This document shows positions 9,050-17,774 of a DNA stretch of 64,000 nucleotides, in pieces. The number at the start of each line of letters is the position of its first letter. The stretch's first letter is position 1. The stretch is from NCBI RefSeq assembly GCF_044465595.1, contig NZ_JBITLV010000007.1, positions 62,001 to 126,000 of the forward strand. The letters are read 5' to 3'. The notes under the pieces were generated by a model. It saw only the letters and a program-made list of their open reading frames with translations, was not told the origin of the DNA and did no database searches. This DNA is from Spongisporangium articulatum (GTDB lineage: Bacteria; Actinomycetota; Actinomycetes; Actinomycetales; Kineosporiaceae). Both the position numbers and the translations under genes were made by a program.

Positions 9050-9349
9050 TCAGGCCGCGCACTCCTTGCAGATCAGCTGGCCGCCCTTCTCGGAGGCGAG
9101 CTGACTGCGGTGGTGCACCAGGAAGCAGCTGGAACAGGTGAACTCGTCCGCCTGCCGAGGCAGGACCCGGACCGAGAGTTCCTCGTTGGACAGGTCCGCG
9201 CCGGGGAGCTCGAAGCCCTCGGCCGCCTCCGTCTCGTCCTCGTCGACCGTGCTCGTCGACTTGTCGACCCGCCGAGCCTTCAGCTCCTCGAGCGAGTCCT
9301 CGTTGAGATCGTCGTCAGTCTTGCGCGGCGCGTCGTAATCGGTTGCCAT
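9050..9349 (-). CDS. DUF4193 zinc-ribbon-like small acidic protein
   Basis: A 99-residue actinobacterial protein, counterpart of Rv2699c. The first 60 residues are acidic and probably flexible (DDDLNEDSLEEL, DEDETEAAEGFE). The C-terminal 40 residues hold a CSSCF...CKEC pair of Cys motifs that could bind zinc, with an intervening HH. Possibly an RNA-polymerase or nucleic-acid accessory, but no function is established. It is one of the most conserved small ORFs of the phylum. The upstream region is a 442-bp gap. Confidence 0.87.
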   Translation of the reverse strand: MATDYDAPRKTDDDLNEDSLEELKARRVDKSTSTVDEDETEAAEGFELPGADLSNEELSVRVLPRQADEFTCSSCFLVHHRSQLASEKGGQLICKECAA

Positions 9350-9425
9350 GGGTGGGTCACGCTCCGATGGATTGCAGTGGATCAGCGGTGCAGGGTGCGC
9401 CGGCCGGCGCTGGCCGCGGCCCGTA

Positions 9426-9446
9426 CAGGTCGTACGCAGGTCGTAC
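9426..9446. repeat. Direct repeat, 10-bp unit with 11-bp period
   Basis: CAGGTCGTAC occurs twice, one base apart, about 80 bp upstream of the DUF4193 start. The spacing of about one helical turn suggests two half-sites bound on the same DNA face. Confidence 0.55.
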
Positions 9447-9520
9447 TGAGTGAGCTGTTAACGCAACCCGGGCCTGATTTGTGCCCGCTCGCGCCCGGGG
9501 ATTGTGCACTACCCGGGACC

Positions 9521-9572
9521 GTCTCGCGAAACCGCCACTCCGGCGCCCCGAAGGGCCCTGGAAACGCGAGAC
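9521..9572. other. Possible stem-loop / structured RNA
   Basis: Perfect 8-bp arms GTCTCGCG and CGCGAGAC enclose 36 nt with a nested GC-rich hairpin. It lies between divergent genes, so it is not an obvious terminator for either. It could be a 5' UTR structure or a small RNA. Confidence 0.3.
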
Positions 9573-9791
9573 AAACCGCCTCCGACCTCTCGGTTGCCAC
9601 GCACCGTTGCATGTTCGCCACGCAGAACGGATCAGGATAGCCGTCTGTTCCACGCCGGGACAGGCGGGAACGACCACGACTCGTCCCATCTGTCACCGGG
9701 TGTCGCGGATGCCCGGAGTTCGGACGTAGGGTCCGACTCAGGCGCACGGCCCACTGACCGGGGTCGCCCGCCTGAGGGATCGGAGGGGATC

Positions 9792-9953
9792 GTGAGTGAT
9801 TTCAGCACCGAGATCCGGCAGCGCGTGCACGATGCGCGGCTGTCGGTCAGCGAGGCCCTGGCCAGTGGCGACGAGTACCTGGCCCAGGTCCTGCAGTCCG
9901 AGTTGGACGGCCTGAGGCGGCTCGCCGCCGAGCACCAGGTCGCGGTCGACTGA
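9792..9953 (+). CDS. 53-residue conserved-type hypothetical protein
   Basis: A short gene starting at GTG 9792 with an excellent GGAGGGG box 5 nt upstream. The product (starting MSDFSTEIRQRVHDARLSV) is predicted to be all helical and amphipathic, with a charged heptad-like pattern, and may be a small coiled coil. I recognise no family. The strong ribosome site and position between DUF4193 and the suhB-type gene argue that it is real. Its stop is 4 bp from the convergent phosphatase stop. Confidence 0.65.
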   Translation: MSDFSTEIRQRVHDARLSVSEALASGDEYLAQVLQSELDGLRRLAAEHQVAVD

Positions 9954-9957
9954 CTCT

Positions 9958-10797
9958 CTACCGCTGCGGGTCGGTGTCCGCGTCCAGCTCGGCCAAGAGG
10001 CCGGCGAGGGCGGCGGCCACCGGCCCCGGCCCCGCCACCGTCATCTCGGGCCCGGCGGGGGCGCCGCGCAGCCCGGTCACCACCCCGCCCGCCTCCGTCA
10101 GCACCAGCGCGGCCGCGGCGATGTCCCACACGTTCACGCCCCGCTCGTAGTAGGCGTCGAGCCGGCCCGTCGCCACCCAGCACAGGTCGAGCGCGGCGCT
10201 CCCGGCCCGCCGGATGTCCCGCACGGCCGGGACGACGCCGGTCAGCACCCGCGCCTGGCCCGCCCTCCGGTCGGCCCGGTAGCCGAACCCCGTCGCCACC
10301 AGGGCCTGGGCCAGGTCCACGGGCGCCCGGACGGCGAGCGGCTCCCCGTCCAGCGTCGCGCCCTGGCCGCGTCCCGCCGTCCAGCTGAGCCCGCCGACCG
10401 GCTGGTGCACGCACGCCGCGACCGGCTGCCACGCCCCCGGCACCCGCGGGTCACCGGTGACGACCGCGACGCTCACGGCGTACTGCGGCTGGCCGTACAG
10501 GAAGTTGACGGTGCCGTCGATCGGGTCGAGCACCCAGGTCAGGCCCTCCCCGACCCGGCCGCCGCCCCCGTCGAAGCCGCCCTCCTCCCCCAGCACGGCG
10601 TCGTCCGGACGGGCGGCCGCGATCCGCGCGCGCAGCAGGTCCTCCACCGCGCGGTCGGTCGCGGTGACGACGTCCGTCGGGCTCGACTTCGTGTCCGTCA
10701 CCGCGCGTGGGCCGGTCAGGCTCAGCGTGCCCGCCTCGACGGCGATCTCCTCGGCGAAGCCGCGCAACTGCGCGACCAGCTCGGGCGGGACGGTCAC
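9958..10797 (-). CDS. suhB: Inositol-1-monophosphatase family protein
   Basis: A 279-residue Mg2+-dependent, Li+-sensitive-type phosphatase, syntenic with Rv2701c (SuhB). Metal-binding motifs are visible: GEEGG (Glu of motif 1), WVLDPIDGTVNF (DPIDGT, the family signature), and the C-terminal WDIAAAALVLTEAGG (WD...GG). Substrates of this family are inositol-1-phosphate, fructose-1,6-bisphosphate, histidinol phosphate or PAP; the sequence alone does not decide. The GTG at 10797 overlaps the ferrochelatase stop (GTGA), so the two are translationally coupled. Confidence 0.92.
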   Translation of the reverse strand: MTVPPELVAQLRGFAEEIAVEAGTLSLTGPRAVTDTKSSPTDVVTATDRAVEDLLRARIAAARPDDAVLGEEGGFDGGGGRVGEGLTWVLDPIDGTVNFLYGQPQYAVSVAVVTGDPRVPGAWQPVAACVHQPVGGLSWTAGRGQGATLDGEPLAVRAPVDLAQALVATGFGYRADRRAGQARVLTGVVPAVRDIRRAGSAALDLCWVATGRLDAYYERGVNVWDIAAAALVLTEAGGVVTGLRGAPAGPEMTVAGPGPVAAALAGLLAELDADTDPQR

Positions 10798-11933
10798 CGC
10801 CGGGCTCCGTCGACCTCGGGCGCCACCCAGTCGGCCCCGCACGCCGCGGGCTTCTCGGAGCGCAGGTTGGGGCAGCAGCCCACGGGGCACACGTCGTGCC
10901 ACGGGCCGAGCCGGCCGAGTGCGACGCGGTCGACGTCCTCGCCCCGTTCGCGGGCCGCGCGCTCCAGCAGCAGGTCCACGAGCCCGGCGTCGAACCGCGC
11001 GTCCTCCCCCGCCGTCGCGGCCCGGGCGAACGGCAGCCCGAGCTCGCGGGCCGTCTCCGCCGCCTCCGTGTCGAGGTCGAACACGACCTCCATGTGGTCG
11101 CTGACGAACCCGATCGGCACGACGACCACGCCGGGGACTCCGTCCGCGTGCAGGGCCCGCAGGTGGTCGTTCACGTCGGGCTCCAGCCACGGCTGGGACG
11201 GCGGGCCCGACCGGGAGCAGTAGGCCAGGTCCCAGCCGGAATGGCTGGTCGCGTCGATGTCGGTCATGACCGTGCCGCACGCGTCGAGGTGGGCGGCCGT
11301 GTAGGCATGGCCGTCGGGGCCCGCGGAGTCCTCCATCGCGTCGGGGATGGAGTGGGTGACGAACACGACCCGCGATCCGGCGGGGACGGCGGCGAGACCC
11401 GCGCGGACGGCGTCCACCACCGGGCCCTGGAAACCCGGGTGGTCGTAGTAGTGCCGGACCTTGTCGACGCGCAGGGCGCGGCCCTCGGCCGCGAGCGTCA
11501 CCAGCGCGCCGCCGAGGTCCTCGCGGTACTGCCGGCAGCCGGAGTAGGAGGGGTAGGCGCTCGTCGTCACGACCAGCACCCGGCGGGCGCCCGCGTCGTG
11601 CGCGGCGCGCAGTTCGTCGGTGACGTACGGGTCCCAGTTCCGGTTGCCCCAGCGCACCGGCACGGTCGAGCCTGCGGCGGCCAGCCGCGCGCGCAGCCGG
11701 GCCAGCAGGTCGCGGTTCTGGTCGTTGATCGGGCTGCGGCCGCCGAAGTGCAGGTAGTGCTCGGCCACCCCCTCGAGCCGTTCGCGCGGGATGCCGCGCC
11801 CACGGGTCACGTTCTCCAGGAACGGCATCACGTCGTCCGGCTGCTCGGGCCCGCCGAACGACAGCAGCAGCACTGCGTCATAGGGGGCGAGCGGGTCGGA
11901 CGGGTCGGCAGGGGCGCTTGTCGGATCGGGCAC
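10794..11933 (-). CDS. hemH: Coproporphyrin ferrochelatase (CpfC/HemH type)
   Basis: Inserts Fe2+ into coproporphyrin III in the actinobacterial coproporphyrin-dependent haem route. 379 residues. Motifs: VLLSFGGPEQPDDVMPFL at the N-terminus, VTTSAYPSYSGCRQYRED, THSIP with the catalytic His, and SDHMEVVFDLDTEA with the catalytic Glu. The C-terminal CPVGCC cluster plus a further Cys supply the [2Fe-2S] ligands of actinobacterial ferrochelatases. The GTG at 11933 gives normal length; CAGTAT lies 6 bp upstream as a possible leaderless -10. It shares a 128-bp divergent region with sepH. Confidence 0.95.
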   Translation of the reverse strand: MPDPTSAPADPSDPLAPYDAVLLLSFGGPEQPDDVMPFLENVTRGRGIPRERLEGVAEHYLHFGGRSPINDQNRDLLARLRARLAAAGSTVPVRWGNRNWDPYVTDELRAAHDAGARRVLVVTTSAYPSYSGCRQYREDLGGALVTLAAEGRALRVDKVRHYYDHPGFQGPVVDAVRAGLAAVPAGSRVVFVTHSIPDAMEDSAGPDGHAYTAAHLDACGTVMTDIDATSHSGWDLAYCSRSGPPSQPWLEPDVNDHLRALHADGVPGVVVVPIGFVSDHMEVVFDLDTEAAETARELGLPFARAATAGEDARFDAGLVDLLLERAARERGEDVDRVALGRLGPWHDVCPVGCCPNLRSEKPAACGADWVAPEVDGARR

Positions 11934-12060
11934 ACCCCGATACTGCCAAGCTTTGTCGAACCGACCGGCACCGGGCGGCGACATGCCCACCGACGTGCTT
12001 CGTATGCGTGGAACGAAGTGGCACAGTCGGGATACGCGGGCACCGGAAGGAGCATGAGTA

Positions 12061-13125
12061 ATGGACGACCTCACGCTCGTCGGTGTGCACGACGACGGTG
12101 AGCACCTGCTGCTCACCTCGCCCTCGGGCCAGCGGTTCCGGTTGCGCGTCGACGAGGCGGTCCGCGCGGCCGTACGTCGCGACCGCGCCCGGCTCAGCCA
12201 GATCCAGGTCGAGACCGAGGGCCGGTTGCGCCCGCGCGAGATCCAAGCCCGGATCCGCGCCGGGGAGAGCGCCGAGTCGGTCGCCGAGTCCGCCAACCTC
12301 AGCCTCGAGCACGTGCAGCGCTACGAGGGTCCGGTGCTGGCCGAGCGGGCCTACGTCGCCGATCAGGCCCGCGAGGTGCGGGTGCGGCGTGCGTCGTCCC
12401 CGACCCGCAGCCTCGACGAACTGGTCCGCGAGCACCTCGGCCCGCGCGGTGTCGACCTCGACGAGCTGTCGTGGGACGCCTGGCGGGCGGAGGACGGCAG
12501 CTGGACGGTCGCCCTGACGTGGCCGGTGCCGTCGGGTGAGCAGACGGCGAAGTGGACGTACACGCCGAACGTCCGGCACGTCGTCCCGCAGGACGACGAG
12601 GCGACCAAGCTGGTCGCCGAGGAGGAGGCCGCGCCGTCGGTCCCGCAGCGCCGGCTGGCCCCGGTACGCGACCGGGTCTTCGACGTCGACGCGGTGGCCC
12701 GGCAGGAGGAGGCCGCGGTCGACCTCCTCGACACGCTGGCCCAGCGGCGCGGCCGCCGGAACCGGCCGCTGACCGAGGAGGAGGAGATCGGCGGCGCCCC
12801 CGACCCGGTGCGCGAGGCGATCGACTCCCTGCTCAGTCGTAGCGATACCCGGACCGAACTGGGCCGGGCCGCCGAGCTGGTCGACGCGCCACCCGCGCAG
12901 CGCACCCGCAAGGCCCCGCGCAACGCCCCCGACGTCCCGATCGACGCGCACGAGCACGAGGTCCTGGTGCTGCCCGACGTCGAGGAGCCGGTCGACGAGG
13001 GGCACGACGAGCCCGTGGAGCACGAGGAGGTGCCCGCCGGTCGTGGGGGGCGCAACTCCCGCCGCCCGCGCCGGGCGAGCGTCCCGAGCTGGGACGACAT
13101 CGTCTTCGGCCAGCGCCGCGACTGA
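12061..13125 (+). CDS. sepH: Septation protein SepH (DUF3071)
   Basis: A 354-residue cell-division protein. In Streptomyces and mycobacteria SepH binds FtsZ through an N-terminal helix-turn-helix and stimulates filament assembly. The N-terminal DUF3071 domain (about 1-170) has LTLVGVHDDGEHLLLTSPSG, LRPREIQARIRAGESAESVA (the HTH-like part) and SWDAWRAEDGSWTVALTWP. The rest is an acidic and Arg-rich disordered tail ending with a short conserved-looking WDDIVFG peptide. ATG 12061 has a GGAAGGAGC box 8 nt upstream. Confidence 0.93.
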   Translation: MDDLTLVGVHDDGEHLLLTSPSGQRFRLRVDEAVRAAVRRDRARLSQIQVETEGRLRPREIQARIRAGESAESVAESANLSLEHVQRYEGPVLAERAYVADQAREVRVRRASSPTRSLDELVREHLGPRGVDLDELSWDAWRAEDGSWTVALTWPVPSGEQTAKWTYTPNVRHVVPQDDEATKLVAEEEAAPSVPQRRLAPVRDRVFDVDAVARQEEAAVDLLDTLAQRRGRRNRPLTEEEEIGGAPDPVREAIDSLLSRSDTRTELGRAAELVDAPPAQRTRKAPRNAPDVPIDAHEHEVLVLPDVEEPVDEGHDEPVEHEEVPAGRGGRNSRRPRRASVPSWDDIVFGQRRD

Positions 13126-13186
13126 CGGCTCCGGCACTCGGAGGATTCACCGCTCGGCCAGGGCCCGCACGAGGCGACCCGGTGGC

Positions 13187-14329
13187 CTACCGACGCAACC
13201 CGGGGCTCACCAGCAGCGGCACGTAGACCTCGTCTTCGGTGCGGGCTCCGTGAAAACCCTTCAGCGCCAGGGTTTCCGGGCGCGCCGTGCGCGAGTCGAC
13301 GACGGCGATCGGGTCGACCGCCGCGGTCACCACGTCGCCGATGCGCGGCAGCACGTGTGGCGACACGGGGCCGAACCACCCGGCGGCCACCGCCTCGGCC
13401 TTCGGGAGCACCACCATCGAGGAGCCGAGCCGCGCCCGCCACGTCGCCAGCACGTCGTCCGCCGCGCCGGGTCGGCAGTAGAGGTGCTGGGCGCGGGGTT
13501 CGCCGCCGAGGTGCCGGATGCCCGCGGCCAGGTCGGCCTCGACGGCGAGGTCGTAGCGACGGGTGCTGGGCACGTCGACCATGCCGTGGTCGGCGGTGAT
13601 CACCAGCTGCACGTCGGCGGGCAACCCTTCGGCGAGGCGGCGGGCGTAGGCGTCGATCTCCTCCAGCTCGGTCAGCCAGCGCCACGAGGCAACCCCGGCC
13701 TCGTGTCCGGCCTTGTCGACCTCACCCCAGTACACATACACCAGACCGCTTTTCGTGGCCCGCACGGCCTGCAGCCCGGCCGCCACCCGGTCGGCCAGGC
13801 TCTGCGCGGCGACGAACCGGCCACCGCGCTGCACGGCCTCGGTCAGCCCGGAGCCGTCGAAGTAGGCCGGCCCGACGCGGGTCACCTGCAGACCCGACGC
13901 CTCCAGGTGCTCGAAGACGGTGAGCGACGGCTGCCAGCGCCGCGGTTCGACCGCCGGGTCCCACATCAGCTCGTTGAACACCACGTCCCGCGCCGGGTCG
14001 AGCACGTCCAGCCCGACCAGCCCGTGGGCGCCGGGCAGCAGGCCGGTGCCGAGCATGCCGAGGCTGGTCGCCGTGGTGCTCGGGAACCCGGAGCGCAGCC
14101 GGCTGGAGCACGGGTCGGCCCGCAGCGACCGGAGGAACGGCGCGTGGCCGGCGTGCGCGGCCAGCGCGAGGTCGCCGAGCCCGTCGACCAGCAGGACGAC
14201 GACCACCCGGGCGGGTGGGACCGTCACCGACAGCGGTTCGGCAGCGCCCGGGAAGGGCACGCCCAGGGCGGCGGCGGCCGCAGGCAGGACGTCGGCCAGG
14301 GAACCCGCCGTCGACGCAGGCGCGCTCAT
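13187..14329 (-). CDS. Alkaline-phosphatase-fold phosphodiesterase / nucleotide pyrophosphatase
   Basis: A 380-residue metal-dependent hydrolase of the type I phosphodiesterase/nucleotide pyrophosphatase family, syntenic with Streptomyces genes beside sepH. Visible elements: LLVDGLGD (first metal Asp), GFPSTTATSLG with the Thr nucleophile, HGLVG, VYVYWGEVDKAGHEAG (second metal site), and ITADHGMVDVP (third metal site). No signal peptide is evident, so it is probably cytoplasmic. Its substrate is unknown. ATG 14329; DUF5998 lies 23 bp upstream on the same strand. Confidence 0.88.
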   Translation of the reverse strand: MSAPASTAGSLADVLPAAAAALGVPFPGAAEPLSVTVPPARVVVVLLVDGLGDLALAAHAGHAPFLRSLRADPCSSRLRSGFPSTTATSLGMLGTGLLPGAHGLVGLDVLDPARDVVFNELMWDPAVEPRRWQPSLTVFEHLEASGLQVTRVGPAYFDGSGLTEAVQRGGRFVAAQSLADRVAAGLQAVRATKSGLVYVYWGEVDKAGHEAGVASWRWLTELEEIDAYARRLAEGLPADVQLVITADHGMVDVPSTRRYDLAVEADLAAGIRHLGGEPRAQHLYCRPGAADDVLATWRARLGSSMVVLPKAEAVAAGWFGPVSPHVLPRIGDVVTAAVDPIAVVDSRTARPETLALKGFHGARTEDEVYVPLLVSPGLRR

Positions 14330-14352
14330 GACCGGACCCGACGCCTCGCGCC

Positions 14353-14970
14353 TCAGCGGTGCGCCGTCGCGGCGGACAGCTCGCGAGCGAAACGGGCGGC
14401 CGCGCGGACCGACGCCTCCCCCTCCGCCTCGGCACTGACCCGCACCGTGATGTCGTCGCTGGCCACCGTGCCGGTGTACCCGTGGTCGGCCTCGCAGTCG
14501 GGGTCGGCGCAGGACGCCGGTTCCAGGTCGATGCGGGCCAGCGCGCCCCAGCCGATGGTCAGGCTGAGTTCGCGGGCCGTGTTCCCGGGCGTGTGCCGCT
14601 CGGGTTTGGCCACCGAGTGCGACATGACGACGGTCGTCACCTGGTGCAGGGGCACGGCCTCGGTGGACGTCGACGCATACGGCTCGGAGATCGAGGCGTC
14701 CGGGTCGTGGTCGTCGGCGTGGGCGACGACCAGCCGGGTCGGGGTGAGCGCCAGGACGGTCAGGTGCCGCCGGACCTCGACCCGGTCGAACGTCGTCTCC
14801 GGGTGCACCAGGAAGGCCCGGACCTGCTCCCCCGCGACCGCGACGTCCAGGGCGTCCAGCACGACCGCCGGGTAGAACCCGGCCCGTTCGACGTCACCCG
14901 TCAGGTCGGCCGGCAGCCCCGAGCCCTGGCCCGGCCCCCGGTTCAGCGCGTCGGCGCCTCGTTCACGCAT
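14353..14970 (-). CDS. DUF5998 protein
   Basis: A 205-residue actinobacterial protein found in this position beside sepH in many genomes. Conserved parts include AGFYPAVVLDALDVAVAGE, FLVHPETTFDRVEVRRHLTVL and a DPDCEADHGYTG segment with two Cys. It looks soluble, with a mainly beta fold resembling PH-like or photolyase-neighbouring domains of unknown role. The ATG at 14970 overlaps the end of the acyltransferase gene by 8 bp, so the two are co-transcribed. Confidence 0.8.
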   Translation of the reverse strand: MRERGADALNRGPGQGSGLPADLTGDVERAGFYPAVVLDALDVAVAGEQVRAFLVHPETTFDRVEVRRHLTVLALTPTRLVVAHADDHDPDASISEPYASTSTEAVPLHQVTTVVMSHSVAKPERHTPGNTARELSLTIGWGALARIDLEPASCADPDCEADHGYTGTVASDDITVRVSAEAEGEASVRAAARFARELSAATAHR

Positions 14971-17692
14971 GGTCCCATCCTGTCATCCCCGGCAGCTCCC
15001 GCCGTCCCGCGTCCGCGCGCAGGGCCGGACGGGCCAGCCGGACGTACGCGTTGAGCACCGCCAGGCCGTTCTCCGAGACCACGACGGGGTTGAGTTCCAG
15101 GTCGGCGACCTCGGGCAGCTCGTCGGCCAGCACCGAGATCCGGGCGATCAGGTCCTCCAGGGCCCGGACGTCGACCGGGGTGGCGCCGCGGTGCCCGAAC
15201 AGTTTGGGCGCCGCCCGCACCGAGCGGACCAGATCGGCCACGTCGACGTCGGTGAGCGGCGGGATCCGGTGGGCCACGTCGCCGAGCAGCTCGCTGGCGT
15301 CGCCGCCCAGCCCGAAGGACACGACCGGCCCGAACAGCGGGTCCTCGGCGGTGCGCACGACGCACGCGACGCCGGTGGGAGCCATCGCCTGCACGACCAT
15401 GGTCGAACCGGCGGTCCCGGCCGAGCGCTGCATCTGGTGCACGTCGGCGCGCAGCTCGTCGTCGTCGGCGATGTCCAGCCGCACGCCACCGAGGTCCACC
15501 CGGTGCCGCAGGTGCGGCTCGGTGGTCTTCAGGACGACGGGGTAGCCGATCCGGGTGGCGGCCTCGACGGCCTCCTCCGGGTCGCGCACCACGGTCTCGG
15601 GCCAGACCCGGACCCCGAACGCGGCCAGCAGCTGGGTCACCCGTGCCGGGTCGAGGACGCCGTCCCAGCCGGGCACGTCGAGCGACCCGGCCTCGGGGCG
15701 GTCCAGGTCGGCCAGCCAGGTGGTGACCAGCTTCCGGGCCGCGTCGAGGTGGATGCCGGCGGGTTCGACCCGGTGGCCCGGGTCACGTTCCCGCCAGGCC
15801 GCGTACCGGGTGGCCCGGGCCAGCGCCCGCACGGCCTCCTCGGGGGTCGGGTAGGACGGGACGACGCGCCGCCCCCGGGCCAGCGCCGGCGCGATCCCAC
15901 GGGTGCCGAGAAAGCAGGCCACGAGCGGGATCTGGGAGCGGCCGGCGACGTCCGAGAGGACCCGCGCGACGTCGTCCGCCTGGGTCGCGATCGGCGGGAT
16001 GAACGCGGCCACGACGGCGTCGACGTCGGGGTGCGTGAAGGCGGCCTTGAGCGCCTTGCGGAACTCCTCGGGGCCCGCCTGCGGGTGCAGCGCCAGCGGC
16101 ATGTGCACGACCTCGAGCTGCCAGCTGGCGCAGGCGTCGGCGATCAGCGTGCCGAGCGCGTCGCTGTTGCCGACCACCCCCACCCGCGGCCCGCGCGGCA
16201 ACGGCTGGTGCAGCAGCAGCTGGGCGACGTCGAGCATCTGCGGGATGGTCGCGACCCGGATGCAGCCCGACTGGCGCAGCATGCTGTCGATCGCCTCGCG
16301 CGGGGCGATGCTGGGGCGCACCTCGTGACCGGGCGGCAGCCCGACGCCCGACGACCCGGACTTCACCACGATCACCGGCTTCTGCCGGGCCAGCCGCCGG
16401 GCGATCCGGCTGAACTTCCGCGGGTTGCCGAAGCTTTCGAGGTAGAGGCCGACGACGGTGGTGGCCTCGTCCTCCTCCCAGTACTGCATGCAGTCGTTGC
16501 CGGACACGTCGGCCCGGTTGCCGGCCGACAGGAACGTCGACAGCCCCAGACCGCGCCGGGACATCGCGTCCAGCACGGCCACACTGAGCCCGCCGGACTG
16601 CGAGAACAGGCCCAGGTGGCCGGAATTGAGCATCTCGGGGACGAGCGAGACGTTCAGCCGGACGTCGTCCGCCGCGTTGATCACGCCCCACGAGTTGGGC
16701 CCGACGACGCGCATCCCGTTGGCCCGCGCGAGCGCGACGACCTTGCGCTGCCGTTCGGCGCCCTCGGGCCCGGACTCGGCGAACCCGCTCGAGACGACCA
16801 CCAGGCCGCGCACCCCGGCCCGCGCGCAGTCGCGGACCACGCCGACGACCTCCTCGGCGGGCACGGCCACGACCGCCAGGTCGATGCGCTCCTTCAGGTG
16901 CGTGATCCGCCGGACCGCGGGCACGCCCAGCACGCTGTCGGCCTTGCGGTGCACGACGTGCAGGCGGCCCGTGTAGCCGCCCTCCAGGAGGTCGGCCAGC
17001 AGCCGGTGCCCGACCGTGCCGGGCGAGCGGCTGGGCCCGATGATGGCGACCGAGGCCGGGGTGAACAGGTGCTGCATGCTGAGCGCCTCGGCCCGGTGCT
17101 CGCGCGCCTCCATCACGGCCAGCGACCGCTCGGTCTCCTCGACGGCGAACTCCAGCGAGATCACCCCGTCGTCGAAGTGCGAGCGCACCTCGTACCCGGC
17201 GTCGGTGAACACCGAGACCATCTTGCGGTTCTGCGGCAGCACCTCGGCGTGGAAGGTGTGGATGCCGGTCTCGCGGGCCGCCGCGGCCAGGTGCTCCAGC
17301 AGGACCGAACCGAGGCCGCGACCCTGGTGCACGTCGGCGATGTTGAACGCGACCTCGGCCACACCCTCGCTCAGCGTGTCGTAGCGGCCGATGCCGGCGA
17401 TCTTGTCGCCGACCGTGACCACGAACGCGACCCGGTCGTGGTGGTCGACACGGGCGAACCGTTCGGCGTCGCGGTCGGACAGGTGCGGCATCGGCGCGAA
17501 GAACCGCATGTAGACCGACTCGCTGGACTGCTCGTCGTGGAACTCCTGCAGGCCCTTCGCGTCCCGCGGGGCGATCGGCCGCAGGTGGGCGGTCGCGCCG
17601 TCGCGCAGCACGACGTCGGCCTCCCAGTGCGCCGGGTACGGCGCGCCGGGGTCCACGACCTCGACCTCGGCCTCGTCCTCCGCCTCGTCCAC
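14963..17692 (-). CDS. GNAT / acyl-CoA-synthetase fused protein acetyltransferase (PatA-like)
   Basis: A 909-residue bifunctional protein. An N-terminal GNAT domain (about 20-185; VHQGRGLGSVLLEHLAAAA is the acetyl-CoA loop) is followed by an NDP-forming acyl-CoA synthetase-like region: CoA-binding (about 215-320), succinyl-CoA-ligase-like (about 350-640) and ATP-grasp (about 690-905). Streptomyces PatA, of this domain order, acetylates lysines such as those of acetyl-CoA synthetase. The loss or retention of ligase activity cannot be judged here. I chose GTG 17692: TAGGCT lies 7 bp upstream and the N-terminus then matches the family. A longer frame opens at 17743. A sirtuin at 44.4 kb could reverse its modification. 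Confidence 0.88.
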   Translation of the reverse strand: MDEAEDEAEVEVVDPGAPYPAHWEADVVLRDGATAHLRPIAPRDAKGLQEFHDEQSSESVYMRFFAPMPHLSDRDAERFARVDHHDRVAFVVTVGDKIAGIGRYDTLSEGVAEVAFNIADVHQGRGLGSVLLEHLAAAARETGIHTFHAEVLPQNRKMVSVFTDAGYEVRSHFDDGVISLEFAVEETERSLAVMEAREHRAEALSMQHLFTPASVAIIGPSRSPGTVGHRLLADLLEGGYTGRLHVVHRKADSVLGVPAVRRITHLKERIDLAVVAVPAEEVVGVVRDCARAGVRGLVVVSSGFAESGPEGAERQRKVVALARANGMRVVGPNSWGVINAADDVRLNVSLVPEMLNSGHLGLFSQSGGLSVAVLDAMSRRGLGLSTFLSAGNRADVSGNDCMQYWEEDEATTVVGLYLESFGNPRKFSRIARRLARQKPVIVVKSGSSGVGLPPGHEVRPSIAPREAIDSMLRQSGCIRVATIPQMLDVAQLLLHQPLPRGPRVGVVGNSDALGTLIADACASWQLEVVHMPLALHPQAGPEEFRKALKAAFTHPDVDAVVAAFIPPIATQADDVARVLSDVAGRSQIPLVACFLGTRGIAPALARGRRVVPSYPTPEEAVRALARATRYAAWRERDPGHRVEPAGIHLDAARKLVTTWLADLDRPEAGSLDVPGWDGVLDPARVTQLLAAFGVRVWPETVVRDPEEAVEAATRIGYPVVLKTTEPHLRHRVDLGGVRLDIADDDELRADVHQMQRSAGTAGSTMVVQAMAPTGVACVVRTAEDPLFGPVVSFGLGGDASELLGDVAHRIPPLTDVDVADLVRSVRAAPKLFGHRGATPVDVRALEDLIARISVLADELPEVADLELNPVVVSENGLAVLNAYVRLARPALRADAGRRELPGMTGWDHA

Positions 17693-17699
17693 GACCCTC

Positions 17700-17705
17700 A
17701 GCCTA
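17700..17705 (-). promoter_or_regulatory. -10 box for leaderless patA-like mRNA
   Basis: TAGGCT on the minus strand ends 7 bp before GTG 17692, without a Shine-Dalgarno sequence. Confidence 0.5.
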
Positions 17706-17774
17706 GGACCGACGCCCCCCGCGCGGAGATCACTAGGATCCACTCGACGTCATGGCGACGACCGGGAGGCATCC

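Larger units (their letters stand above)
9350..9791. other. 442-bp gene-free divergent region
   Basis: The longest stretch without a convincing gene, between the DUF4193 start (leftward) and a 53-codon gene (rightward). It holds a direct repeat CAGGTCGTAC (9426-9435 and 9437-9446) and a possible stem (GTCTCGCG 9521-9528 with CGCGAGAC 9565-9572) that encloses a GC-rich inner hairpin. Overlapping open frames here have no family features and poor codon periodicity. It may be a long 5' UTR or carry a small RNA. Confidence 0.5.
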
